A DNA stretch of 64,000 nucleotides, taken from assembly GCA_958352815.1 (NCBI GenBank), contig CATWQA010000006.1:1-64000 (forward strand). Direction: 5' to 3'. A program made the translations under genes and the position numbers. The first letter of the stretch is position 1. Each line of letters opens with the position of its first letter. Shown piece by piece: positions 18,247 to 26,062 of this stretch. The DNA comes from an uncultured Eubacteriales bacterium (GTDB taxonomy: Bacteria; Bacillota; Clostridia; Monoglobales; Monoglobaceae). Under the pieces are notes generated by a model, which saw only the letters and a program-made list of their open reading frames with translations, was not told the DNA's origin and searched no databases.

Positions 18247-19181
18247 TTACTTTGTCAAAACAATTGCCGTGTTGGCGGTTTCGTCCCAGTCTACGGTATA
18301 ACCCAGATTTTCAGATAAGAACCTGAGAGGCACAAAGGTTTGGTCGTTTATCAGGCGGGCGGGAACGTCCATTGTAGCTGCGGCTCCGTTTACTGTGGCG
18401 GTGGTATTATCTATTGCAAATGTTACTGATTTTTCCGATTCAGCTCCGTCTGTCAAAATCGCCTGCCCTGTTGCGCTCTTCGCCTCCGCTCCGAGCGCTG
18501 ACGCATTAATTGTTGCAGTTGCCGATTGGGTTGCATCGTCCCAGGTTACCTCTGCGCCCATTTGCTCAAACAGGAAACGCATCGGCACTAATGTGCGGTC
18601 GCTCTCCATAATCGGCGGCTGAGAGAAACCTAAAATTTTGTCATCTAATTGAACATACACATTACCTGTTTTCAGGTATTTATCTATATCACTCTTTTTT
18701 ATATAGCTTTTTCTATGCTTACCATTTAAATCCCCTAAACTGTATATAACAGACGTTGTTCCTACCTCGTATCTCGCCAAATATACTCCGTCTTTTGACA
18801 GCCATATATTTCCGTATTTCTCAGAATTATTGATTATATAAAAATATTCACCGGTGAGATTTAGGATTTGCATAGCTTCTGTATCGGAATATGTCCCGCT
18901 CTGCTGTAAGGGTCGTAGCTATCGTGATCGTCAAAGACTTCAACCTCTTTAAATTGTTCAAAATCCTCGGTAAAGTATCTTTGTTCTTCATCGTTCAGAC
19001 GTACCAAATACCCACTTCCTACATATTGTATATCACTTACATCAGTTCTTATAGCTCCGTTTATATATACCTCGCCTTTGCCTAACTCATGTATTATATC
19101 CGGATCATTAACCGTAAGCGCATATGCACTACTGCTCAAGATTGCCCCAATTATTGTCATAATAATTATCAGTTTTTTCAT
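18247..19181 (-). pseudogene. Frameshifted secreted stalk-domain protein gene
   Basis: Two overlapping reading frames make one gene. The 5' part (start ATG 19181, GGAGGG upstream) encodes a signal peptide MKKLIIIMTIIGAILSSSAYA and about 100 residues. It runs into a stop at 18861. The 3' part, in another frame, continues SGTYSDTEAMQILNLTG and ends in the same two-half stalk domain as the neighbour. The frame change lies near 18890-18910, with no long homopolymer there. A single indel explains it. Possibilities are a real inactivating mutation or an assembly error. Downstream reinitiation at ATG 18873 would lack a signal peptide. Confidence 0.75.
18263..18622. repeat. 360-bp direct repeat, copy 2
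   Basis: This is the partner of 16339-16698, about 98.6 percent identical by eye and in the same orientation. It covers the stalk domain of the frameshifted gene. Recombination between the copies would delete about 1.9 kb and fuse the two genes. Confidence 0.92.
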
Positions 19182-19219
19182 ATTTCCCTCCATATTTAAC
19201 ACACAATAAATTTACCATA

Positions 19220-19248
19220 ATTATACCACAAAAACAGAAACGGCTCAA
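19220..19248 (-). promoter_or_regulatory. Promoter of the frameshifted stalk gene
   Basis: On the minus strand TTGAGC (19243-19248), 17 bp and TATAAT (19220-19225). The -35 hexamer overlaps the dispersed AACGGCTTAATCC hairpin repeat at 19240-19272. Confidence 0.6.
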
Positions 19249-19272
19249 CCCATTTTTGGATTAAACCGTTTG
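19240..19272. repeat. Dispersed hairpin repeat (AACGGCTTAATCC family), copy 1
   Basis: The reverse complement reads AACGGTTTAATCC, then AAAAATGGGTTGAGCCGTTT. Two more copies are at 38.92-38.96 and 54.83-54.87 kb. Outer arms (AACGGCT/AGCCGTT) and inner arms (TAATCC/GGGTTG, imperfect) can form a terminator-like hairpin. Confidence 0.7.
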
Positions 19273-19345
19273 TTCACAAAGAGCGGGCTTGTAATGACTT
19301 ATTTTATCATACGTTTTAAGCATTGTGAATAATAAAAACTAAGTA

Positions 19346-19375
19346 TTGGACATTTTATGATGTGCATGATAGAAT
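19346..19375 (+). promoter_or_regulatory. Possible promoter of the lysR gene
   Basis: TTGGAC (19346-19351) and TAGAAT (19370-19375) are 18 bp apart, 34 bp before the lysR start. Each hexamer has one or two mismatches. Confidence 0.5.
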
Positions 19376-19409
19376 AATATTAAAGAAAATAAAGAACGGA
19401 GGAGAAATA

Positions 19410-20294
19410 ATGGATCTGCGTGTTATAAACTATTTTTTGACCGTTGCACAGGAGGGAAATATCACTCGTGCGGCAGAAATTCTGCATATTACGCAGCCGA
19501 CCCTTTCACGTCAAATTATGGAGTTGGAGGAAGAATTGGGTGCGACTCTCATTATACGCGGCAAAAGACATATTACGCTCACAGAGGAAGGAATTTTGTT
19601 TCAGGAAAGAGCGAAAGAAATATCAACCCTTATAAAGAAAACCGAAAATGAGTTTAAGGAACAGAGTCTAAAGGACGGAGGGCGGCTTGCGATCGGCTGT
19701 ATTCAAAGCCTTTCAAGCGAGCTCATGATGAAATTCATTGAAAATTTCTCAAAGAAATATCCTAAAATGCGGTTCGACCTGCTTACGGGATATTCAAATG
19801 ATATTAAAGAAAAGCTTGACCGTGGACTGATTGATATAGGTCTTTTATCGGAACCGGTAGAAATATCAAAGTACAATTTTCTGCGTCTTAATCAGGATGA
19901 GGAATGGGGCGTTATTGTTCCAAAGGACGATCCTCTTGCACAAAGAGACTGTATAGAGTTAAGAGAAGTTGCGGATAAGCCGCTTATCGTTCCCAGCAGA
20001 GAAAATATATATAACGAGCTTTTAAATTGGTTTGGATATGAAAACGGGGATTTACACATTTTCAGTACCTACGACCTGATTGCAAATTCACTGATACTTG
20101 TTATGAACGGTTTGGGGTATGCGATAGGTATGCGAGGACCGGTGTGCGTCCGTTATAACAGCGAAGTGAAATTTATTCCCTTAACTCCCGAACGCAGAAC
20201 AAAGAGTGTTATCGTATGGCGGAAAAACCACACAATGACAACCGCCGCGACATTATTTCTTGAAAGCATAGATAAAAAATACATTTTGCGATAG
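19410..20294 (+). CDS. LysR-family transcriptional regulator
   Basis: The 294-residue protein has an N-terminal winged HTH (MDLRVINYFLTVAQEGNITRAAEIL, then QPTLSRQIMELEEELG) and a C-terminal LysR substrate-binding domain. The ATG at 19410 follows CGGAGGAG. It is co-directional with the genes downstream rather than divergent, so it heads the cassette. Its likely target is this cassette of acetyltransferase, lipoprotein and alcohol dehydrogenase, but the inducer cannot be told from sequence. The cassette uses more -cgc/-gag codons and different style from the fab genes, which hints at separate origin. Confidence 0.9.
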   Translation: MDLRVINYFLTVAQEGNITRAAEILHITQPTLSRQIMELEEELGATLIIRGKRHITLTEEGILFQERAKEISTLIKKTENEFKEQSLKDGGRLAIGCIQSLSSELMMKFIENFSKKYPKMRFDLLTGYSNDIKEKLDRGLIDIGLLSEPVEISKYNFLRLNQDEEWGVIVPKDDPLAQRDCIELREVADKPLIVPSRENIYNELLNWFGYENGDLHIFSTYDLIANSLILVMNGLGYAIGMRGPVCVRYNSEVKFIPLTPERRTKSVIVWRKNHTMTTAATLFLESIDKKYILR

Positions 20295-20306
20295 GAGGAA
20301 ATTGAA

Positions 20307-20894
20307 TTGACAGAACGTGAAAAAATGCTTGCGGGAATACCTTATTGCAGCGCTGACGCGGAGCTCAGAGCGCAGGGAACCAAAGCGAGCGCGCTCACGA
20401 AGGAATACAATTCTCTCGGAGCGGACAACGAAGCGGGTAAGGAAGAGATATTGCATAAACTATTCGGCTTTTGCGGCAAAGACGTAAGAGTAAACCAGCC
20501 CATACATGTTGATTATGGGTGTAATATCCATATAGGCGATAACAGCCTGATAAATAAAAACTGCACGGTCCTTGATACCAATATTATAAAAATCGGAAGC
20601 CGTGTTCTGATCGCGCCCGATGTGAAAATATATACAGCGTGTCATTCCGCCGATAAGAACGAGAGGTTTAAAGAGATAGACGGGAAACTGAAGATCATTA
20701 CCTTTACAAAGCCCGTTGAGATCGGGGACGATACTTGGATAGGCGGAGGCAGTATAATTCTTCCCGGCGTTAAGATTGGAGCGAATGTTATTATAGGCGC
20801 GGGAAGCGTTGTAACAAAGGATATTCCCGATAATGTGGTCGCGGTGGGAAATCCGTGTAATATCGTCAGAGAAAATGCACCTCCGCAAGAATAA
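20307..20894 (+). CDS. Sugar O-acetyltransferase, left-handed beta-helix (maltose/galactoside type)
   Basis: The 195-residue protein matches the LacA/Maa/NodL family, which transfers acetyl from acetyl-CoA to a sugar hydroxyl. The N-terminal Mac segment (MTEREKMLAGIPY...) is followed by hexapeptide repeats from about residue 70. The key His lies in TACHSADKNER, and the cofactor end reads GAGSVVTKDIPDNVVAVGNPC. It starts with TTG behind AGGAGGAA, 12 bp after lysR. The acceptor sugar is unknown. Its stop overlaps the start of a small gene (TAATG). Confidence 0.9.
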   Translation: MTEREKMLAGIPYCSADAELRAQGTKASALTKEYNSLGADNEAGKEEILHKLFGFCGKDVRVNQPIHVDYGCNIHIGDNSLINKNCTVLDTNIIKIGSRVLIAPDVKIYTACHSADKNERFKEIDGKLKIITFTKPVEIGDDTWIGGGSIILPGVKIGANVIIGAGSVVTKDIPDNVVAVGNPCNIVRENAPPQE

Positions 20895-21061
20895 TGTATA
20901 TAATCACAGACATTCTTACAATTCTTTCGACAGTAGGCTTGTTTATCGGCGCGGTCGGCAAGCGGATAAAAACAAATACCGTATATACCGTAAGTCTTCG
21001 GGCGGCGGCAATATTGATTGCCGTATGCGGGGCTTGTGTATTTATAAAAAACAGTTTGTGA
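20894..21061 (+). CDS. Small membrane protein, 55 residues
   Basis: A 56-codon frame starts at the ATG overlapping the acetyltransferase stop (TAATG), so translation would be coupled. The product has two hydrophobic stretches: residues 3-22 (IITDILTILSTVGLFIGAVG) and about 36-51, joined by a short basic loop KRIKTNT. I do not recognise the family. Coupling and membrane character favour a real gene. It could be a small accessory protein of the cassette. Confidence 0.55.
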   Translation: MYIITDILTILSTVGLFIGAVGKRIKTNTVYTVSLRAAAILIAVCGACVFIKNSL

Positions 21062-21175
21062 ATTTCAATCTTTTACATGGAAAACAGTGTTTTTTGCTGA
21101 ACATATTGCAATATCGGGACTATGGATATTCATATCACATTATTTATCAAAAATAGCAAAGGAGACATACAGGAA

Positions 21176-23350
21176 ATGAAAAAATTATTAAGTATTCTTT
21201 TATCAGCGTCAATGCTTATGACAGGATTGACAGCTTGCGCGGCAGAGAACGAAAATAATCGGCAACCGGAAAGCATATCAATCTCAATGCAGATCGACAA
21301 CCCGATTATGACGGTAAACGGTACGGAAAAGGAAATTGACGAGGGACGCGGCACCGCACCTGTTATTGTAAACGACCGCACTCTTGTTCCTATCCGCGCG
21401 ATAATCGAGGAAATGGGCGGTGCAGTTTCGTGGGACGAGGCAGCGCAAACGGCAACACTCAATTATGCAAATGATGAAATCAGGCTTGTAATTAATTCCG
21501 CAACCGCATACTTGAATGACGAGCCGAACACGATCGATACCGCTCCGACCGTTATCAACGACAGAACGATGCTTCCGATCAGATTTATTGCGGAGAGCTT
21601 TAAGTTTGATGTTGATTGGGACGAGGCAACAAGAACCGTTACAATAGAAAAAAATATATCGGCAAACGATGCGGAGGCTGAAAATGTAATCAAGTTTTCT
21701 TGGGATAACAAGGAAATACTTGTCGAGCTAAATGACAGCAATGCAAGCAATGATCTGATAAGCCGACTGCCTTTGACGATGGAGTTTGAGGACTACAACA
21801 ATACCGAAAAAGTCGGCTATCTTGATGAAAAATTAGACGACAGCGGCAGTGATGATAATCACGATCCGAATATCGGCGATTTGACCTCTTATACTCCATG
21901 GGGTACGCTTTCGCTGTTCTACAGAGATTTCGAGTCCTCATCAGGATTGATCTCGCTTGGCAGCGTGATCTCAGGCAGTGAATTTCTGACCGAAATGGAG
22001 GGCAGTATCAGAATAGAGTTTGCCGGGGGAAACAAAAATACACAGGAGGAAGATAATATGGTGCTTGTAAAAGGCGGAACATTTGTTATGGGAAGCCCGT
22101 CGGACGAGCCGGAGCGTGAAAATGACGAGGTACGGCACGAAGTGACCGTAAGCGATTTTTATATGTCTCCGACCGAGGTCACGCAAAAGGAATATCTTGA
22201 GCTTATGGGCAACAATCCGAGCGAGAACAGCGGTGAAAATTTGCCGGTAGAAAATGTTACTTGGTATGACGCTGTAAATTATTGCAACGCATTAAGCAGA
22301 GCGAACGGGCTGGACGAGGTTTATACGGTTGACGGAGATACCGTTACTTGGAACAAAGGAGCGAACGGCTACCGCCTGCCCACAGAAGCCGAGTGGGAGT
22401 ACGCCGCAAGGGCGAACACAACAACGCCGTTCAGCTTCGGCGATTATGTTCACGACGATGATGCAAACTGCTACAACGCATACGGATATAACAACGACGC
22501 GACAGGACACTGGGTAAACGGGTATATCGGTAATACGGTCGATGTTGACGATTACAATACAAACGGCTTCGGGCTTTACAATATGCACGGCAATGTGGCT
22601 GAGTGGGTATGGGATTGGTATTCCGATTATGATACGAACGCTGTAAGCAATCCTACAGGGGCGGAGAGCGGAAGCTATAAAGTGGCGCGCGGCGGAGGCT
22701 GGAATGACCAGCCGAAGCATATCAGAAGCGCGTACCGCGGCGCGCACCCCGCCGATGTGCCGTTCTATGCTATCGGTATCAGAGTTGTACGAAACGCAGA
22801 ACCCGGCTCCGGAACATTGACAAGCACATTTGCACGGGTTGAAGAAAAGACAGATAAGAACGTCTTGATCGCATATTTTTCACAGACAGGCAACACGGAG
22901 GGCTTGACGGAAATTATAGCTGAAATGACAGGCGCGGACGTGTTCCGTATAGAGCGTGCAACGCCGTACTCGGCTAACCATAACTCACAGGCTTTATACG
23001 GCGAGGCTCTTAACGAACTGAGGGAGTTCGCAGTGCCCGAGCTGAAAACATCTCTCGAAGAAGCGGGCTATAACATAGATGATTACGATACGATTTTGCT
23101 CGGCTACTGTAATTGGTGGGCTTCAATCCCTGCGCCCGTGCGCAGCTTCCTTATGGAATACGATATGAGCGGAAAGACTGTAATCCCATACTGCTCTATG
23201 GGCGGAGGACGCTTTGGTCAGACAATAAGCGCAGTCGCAAAGCTTAATCCAAACAGTAATATTAAAGAGGGTCTTGACGTGAGCTATTCGTCATATGACA
23301 GGGACAGAATAAGCGAGTGGCTTACTAACAGCGGTATAGAGATCAAATAA
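21176..23350 (+). CDS. Four-domain lipoprotein: stalk, cyclophilin-like, formylglycine-enzyme-like and flavodoxin
   Basis: The 724-residue product begins at ATG 21176 with a lipoprotein signal (lipobox LTAC). Domains in order: stalk-type copper-amine-oxidase N-terminal repeat (about 40-158, twice DRTLVPIR/DRTMLPIRF); cyclophilin-like fold (about 165-280, ending GSIRIEF); a SUMF1/formylglycine-generating-enzyme-type domain (about 294-540; MVLVKGGTFVMGS, GYRLPTEAEWEYAAR, MHGNVAEWVWDWY, RGGGWND); and a flavodoxin (about 560-724; AYFSQTGNTEG phosphate loop). The third domain lacks the catalytic C-terminal Cys pair of true sulfatase-activating enzymes. Cyclophilin-like domains and flavodoxins occur as neighbours of iron alcohol dehydrogenases. 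Here they are fused and membrane-anchored outside the cell. Function unknown. Confidence 0.85.
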   Translation: MKKLLSILLSASMLMTGLTACAAENENNRQPESISISMQIDNPIMTVNGTEKEIDEGRGTAPVIVNDRTLVPIRAIIEEMGGAVSWDEAAQTATLNYANDEIRLVINSATAYLNDEPNTIDTAPTVINDRTMLPIRFIAESFKFDVDWDEATRTVTIEKNISANDAEAENVIKFSWDNKEILVELNDSNASNDLISRLPLTMEFEDYNNTEKVGYLDEKLDDSGSDDNHDPNIGDLTSYTPWGTLSLFYRDFESSSGLISLGSVISGSEFLTEMEGSIRIEFAGGNKNTQEEDNMVLVKGGTFVMGSPSDEPERENDEVRHEVTVSDFYMSPTEVTQKEYLELMGNNPSENSGENLPVENVTWYDAVNYCNALSRANGLDEVYTVDGDTVTWNKGANGYRLPTEAEWEYAARANTTTPFSFGDYVHDDDANCYNAYGYNNDATGHWVNGYIGNTVDVDDYNTNGFGLYNMHGNVAEWVWDWYSDYDTNAVSNPTGAESGSYKVARGGGWNDQPKHIRSAYRGAHPADVPFYAIGIRVVRNAEPGSGTLTSTFARVEEKTDKNVLIAYFSQTGNTEGLTEIIAEMTGADVFRIERATPYSANHNSQALYGEALNELREFAVPELKTSLEEAGYNIDDYDTILLGYCNWWASIPAPVRSFLMEYDMSGKTVIPYCSMGGGRFGQTISAVAKLNPNSNIKEGLDVSYSSYDRDRISEWLTNSGIEIK

Positions 23351-23371
23351 ATTATAAAGGAGCAAAAAATT

Positions 23372-24529
23372 ATGAATAACTTTGAATTTTCACTTCCGAC
23401 ACAGGTATTGTTCGGTAAAGGACAGGAAGAAAACTTACCGGAACGCTTAAAGCCATACGGAACAAAAATCCTCATGACCTATGGCGGAGGCAGTATCAAA
23501 AAGAATGGACTTTATGATAAATTGAAAAATTTATTGAAAGACTTTGAAATCTTTGAATTGGAGGGCATCGACCCTAACCCGAGAGTGGAAAGCGTAAACG
23601 AGGGCGCGCGCATATGCCGTGAAAACGGTGTTGATATGATCTTAGCCGTTGGCGGCGGCAGCACTATAGACTGCTCAAAGGCGATTGCTGCGGCGGCATA
23701 TTATGAGGGCGACGCATGGGATCTTGTTATCGGAAAAGGGAAAATAACAAATGCTTTGCCCTTAGCAGTTGTGCTTACGATTGCCGCAACGGGAAGCGAG
23801 ACAGACGCGGCAGCGGTTATTTCAAACGACAAGACAAACGAAAAGCTGCTTCTCGGACACCCGATGCTGCTTCCGAAGGTATCTGTATTAAAACCGGAAA
23901 ATACTTTTACTGTTCCGGCATACCAAACTGCCGCGGGCTCATCAGACATGATGTCCCATATCATAGAAGCCTATTTCGATAATATTGAAGCGTTTGTTCC
24001 CGACGCCATAAGTGAGGGACTGCTCCGCGCGGCAATAAAATACACCCCCATTGCAATTAAAGAGCCGAATAATTACGAGGCAAGAGCGCAGCTTATGTGG
24101 ACAAGCTCGCTTGCACTCAATAACCTCACAGAAACAGGAAAGAGTTTTATGTGGAGCTGCCATTACATTGAACACGAATTGAGCGCTTTCTATGACATAA
24201 CTCACGGTGCGGGACTGGCAATGATCACGCCAAAGTGGATGCGCTATATTTTATCAGACAAGACTGTTGATAAATTCTGCGACTATGCGGCAAATGTATG
24301 GGGCTTTTCAAGAGAGTCGGATAAATTCGAGCTTGCAAACAAAGGTATTGATGCGACTGAAGAATTTTTCAAAAATATCGGTATGCCAATGACGCTCGGC
24401 GAGTTCGGAATAGACGACTCCAAGTTTGACGTTATGGCTGAAAATGCAGTTAAAAACGGATATCTTAACATGGCGTACGTTCCGCTTACACCGTCAGACG
24501 TAAAAGAAATTTTAAAAATGTGTTTATAA
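23372..24529 (+). CDS. Iron-containing alcohol dehydrogenase (butanol dehydrogenase type)
   Basis: The 385-residue protein belongs to the Fe-dependent alcohol dehydrogenase family, BDH-like branch, reducing aldehydes or ketones with NAD(P)H. MNNFEFSLPTQVLFGKG is the typical N-terminus, AVGGGSTIDCSKAIA the nucleotide site, and the metal His cluster includes SSDMMSHIIEAYF and THGAGLAMITP. The start follows AAAGGAG. Its stop codon lies inside the first bases of a 280-bp dispersed element, which may have altered its last residues. Confidence 0.93.
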   Translation: MNNFEFSLPTQVLFGKGQEENLPERLKPYGTKILMTYGGGSIKKNGLYDKLKNLLKDFEIFELEGIDPNPRVESVNEGARICRENGVDMILAVGGGSTIDCSKAIAAAAYYEGDAWDLVIGKGKITNALPLAVVLTIAATGSETDAAAVISNDKTNEKLLLGHPMLLPKVSVLKPENTFTVPAYQTAAGSSDMMSHIIEAYFDNIEAFVPDAISEGLLRAAIKYTPIAIKEPNNYEARAQLMWTSSLALNNLTETGKSFMWSCHYIEHELSAFYDITHGAGLAMITPKWMRYILSDKTVDKFCDYAANVWGFSRESDKFELANKGIDATEEFFKNIGMPMTLGEFGIDDSKFDVMAENAVKNGYLNMAYVPLTPSDVKEILKMCL

Positions 24530-24803
24530 CCCATGCAAAGATGTCCCCCACCTCTGCGTCGAAACGGACTTCGCTATGTTCAGATTTTATGTAATAAAAT
24601 CCATCACACCGCTGCGTCGTTTCTCCTCTATCCCCAAAAATCGGTGATTTTTGGGGAACCCTAAGGTGGGTTCCATTTCAGAATTTCAGTGGGAGCTATA
24701 ATCTCCCACTGAAACCCTGAGGAACTAACGCTCCCTTTACAGCTTGCGATCGATTGCAAGCTCCGCTCCTTGCAAGCAAAGCGGAGCGTTGCTCCAATTT
24801 AAA
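24525..24803. repeat. 280-bp multi-hairpin element, copy A
   Basis: The element matches 39335-39614 in inverted orientation at about 98 percent (five substitutions and one indel by eye). It contains at least six hairpins in a row. These include GATTTTAT/ATAAAATC, CCCCAAAAATC/GATTTTTGGGG, GGAACCC/GGGTTCC, a 12-bp stem with TTTCAGTGGGAG, AGCTTGC/GCAAGCT and GGAGC/GCTCC. It encodes no protein. High identity of non-coding sequence and compact structure suggest a recently mobile non-autonomous element or a structured RNA. Confidence 0.85.
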
Positions 24804-25117
24804 CCTAATTAAAAATAAAGCTCTCTAAAAACCCATAAGTTTTTTGGAAAAAGGAGAAGCGGTCGGTAAGGTGAAGCCGTGTTTTGTGCATACAAAACAC
24901 GGCGAACCAATAGGCTAAAAAAAGCGCCGTAGGCGCACACTCGTGAAAAATCGTGAGATTTTCCACGAAAAAGGAGAAGCAAAGTGAACTTTGCAAGATT
25001 AAAATAGGGCTCCCGAAAAGTCGAAGACTTTTTGGGAAAAAGGAGAAGCAAGGGAGCAGGCGCAGACTTTCTTTGGAAAAAGAAAGTCGAAGCAAAGCGA
25101 ACTTTGCTTCGACGCCG
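24804..25117. repeat. Mosaic hairpin repeat modules
   Basis: Six or more further hairpins follow copy A: CCGTGTTTTGT/ACAAAACACGG (24877-24902), GCGCC-gta-GGCGC (24924-24936), a 12-bp stem (24941-24968), TCCCGAAAAGTC with GACTTTTTGGGA, GACTTTCTTT with AAAGAAAGTC, and GAAGCAAAG with CTTTGCTTC. The linker AAAAAGGAGAAGC recurs three times between modules. Related modules occur at 1.10-1.31 kb. Open frames here are by-products of the repeats, not genes. Confidence 0.75.
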
Positions 25118-25209
25118 TGGCGGAGAAGGAGGGATTTGAACCCTCGCGCCGCTTTCGCGACCTACACCCTTAGCAGGGGCGCCTCTTCGGCCGACTTGAG
25201 TACTTCTCC
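25118..25209 (-). tRNA. tRNA-Ser (GCT)
   Basis: A 92-nt class II tRNA including an encoded CCA. The acceptor GGAGAAG pairs with CTTCTCC, the anticodon stem CGCCC/GGGTG closes the loop CTGCTAA with anticodon GCT, and the T arm has GGGTTCAAATCCC. A long variable arm (GTCGCGAAAGCGGC) confirms Ser. It decodes AGC/AGU. It is transcribed from the right, after tRNA-Ser(TGA). Confidence 0.95.
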
Positions 25210-25326
25210 GAATATCTTGAGAAGCTTTCGCTTCTCCAATATTGAGTTTGATTTTGAAAACATCTCTGTTTCAAAAAACGACACAGAAAGAAAATCCTGT
25301 GCCACAAGGCTTTCTTAAAAAAGAAA

Positions 25327-25413
25327 TGGCGGAGAGGCAGAGATTCGAACTCTGGGTGCTTTCGCATCACTAGTTTTCAAGACTAGCTCCTTAAACCACT
25401 CGGACACCTCTCC
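25327..25413 (-). tRNA. tRNA-Ser (TGA)
   Basis: An 87-nt class II tRNA with encoded CCA. The acceptor GGAGAGG pairs with CCTCTCC, the anticodon stem CTAGT/ACTAG closes CTTGAAA with anticodon TGA, the variable arm is TGATGCGAAAGCACC, and the T arm is AGAGTTCGAATCTCT. It decodes UCN codons ending in A. It is the first gene of a two-tRNA transcript with its own promoter. The 117-nt spacer to the next tRNA holds small hairpins, including GAGAAGC/GCTTCTC. Confidence 0.95.
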
Positions 25414-25460
25414 ATATATTCATACCGCAGCATTTAACACCCAAGCGCTGCGACTTGATA

Positions 25461-25490
25461 AGTATACCACAATATATACCGAATTGTCAA
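25461..25490 (-). promoter_or_regulatory. Promoter of the tRNA-Ser pair
   Basis: On the minus strand TTGACA (25485-25490), an 18-bp spacer and TATACT (25461-25466) lie 48 bp upstream of tRNA-Ser(TGA). Confidence 0.85.
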
Positions 25491-25661
25491 GCATTTTTTT
25501 AAATTTTTCAAAAATTTTAAAACACTTATTTTTAATATAAATATATTTACGATATTTGCTGAATACACAGCGATTAATTAGTGCAAATTACCTTATATAA
25601 CTGTTAATTTATTTTAAAATTATAAAAATTTACCAAATCAATTTATTTTTCAAAATTCGTA
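25491..25661. other. AT-rich divergent spacer
   Basis: This stretch between the tRNA promoter and the promoter of the DUF2325 gene is very AT-rich (many runs of A and T) and contains no gene, repeat or structure that I can identify. Confidence 0.5.
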
Positions 25662-25695
25662 TTGACAAATTAATTCAAAGATGGTAAAGTATAAT
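25662..25695 (+). promoter_or_regulatory. Promoter of the DUF2325 gene
   Basis: TTGACA (25662-25667), 17 bp and TAAAGT (25685-25690), with TATAAT overlapping at 25690-25695. The palindromic operator 25701-25718 covers the expected start of transcription, so a bound repressor would block this promoter. Confidence 0.75.
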
Positions 25696-25700
25696 CAAAT

Positions 25701-25718
25701 AGTTAGTCTAAACTAACT
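25701..25718. promoter_or_regulatory. Palindromic operator, copy 1
   Basis: AGTTAGT-N4-ACTAACT, an 18-bp dyad just downstream of the -10. Both arms are identical to those at 26065-26082 before the next gene. The TTAG...CTAA core resembles sites of DtxR-family metalloregulators, which would suit iron control of DUF2325/DUF3793 genes. Regulator identity is inference. Confidence 0.65.
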
Positions 25719-25763
25719 TGAATATATTAATGATTATTGAGTAAAATAACAGAGGTAAGGACA

Positions 25764-26051
25764 ATGAGTGTAGTAATCGTAGGCGGGCACGACAGAATGC
25801 ACTGCCGATACAAGGAAATATGCAAAAAGCACGGCTGCAAATGCAAGGTATTCACCCAATATCAGACTGATTTCAAAAATAAAATCGGTAATCCCGATAT
25901 GGTAATTGTGTTCACGCGGACTGTGGCACACAAAATGCTTTTGGTTGCCACGCAGCAGGCAAACAAAACCGGAGCCACAATAAAGCATTGCAATTCGTCA
26001 AGCGCATATGCTTTGAATGAGGCCTTGGTAGAATATTTTAACAGAGCTTAA
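25764..26051 (+). CDS. DUF2325 domain protein
   Basis: The 95-residue soluble protein begins MSVVIVGGHDRMHCRYKEICKKHGC, the DUF2325 pattern with several Cys and His that could bind metal. The ATG at 25764 has GAGGTAAGGA upstream; a TTG at 25737 is unlikely. DUF2325 genes often sit beside ferrous iron transport genes in Clostridia. Here the operator overlapping its promoter and the DUF3793 neighbour point to metal-responsive control. Molecular function is unknown. Confidence 0.85.
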   Translation: MSVVIVGGHDRMHCRYKEICKKHGCKCKVFTQYQTDFKNKIGNPDMVIVFTRTVAHKMLLVATQQANKTGATIKHCNSSSAYALNEALVEYFNRA

Positions 26052-26062
26052 TTTTTTGACTT

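Noticed and set aside
20833..21156. A 107-codon frame downstream of the acetyltransferase
   Set aside because: It overlaps the coupled 55-codon membrane protein frame in another phase, has no ribosome site, and its product is Arg/Tyr-rich without a recognisable fold.
21176..23350. True formylglycine-generating sulfatase activator
   Set aside because: The fold motifs are present, but the C-terminal catalytic Cys pair is absent and no sulfatase gene is nearby.
24805..25318. Open frames inside the hairpin mosaic and across the tRNA genes
   Set aside because: They are made of repeat modules or overlap tRNA-Ser, and lack ribosome sites and known protein features.
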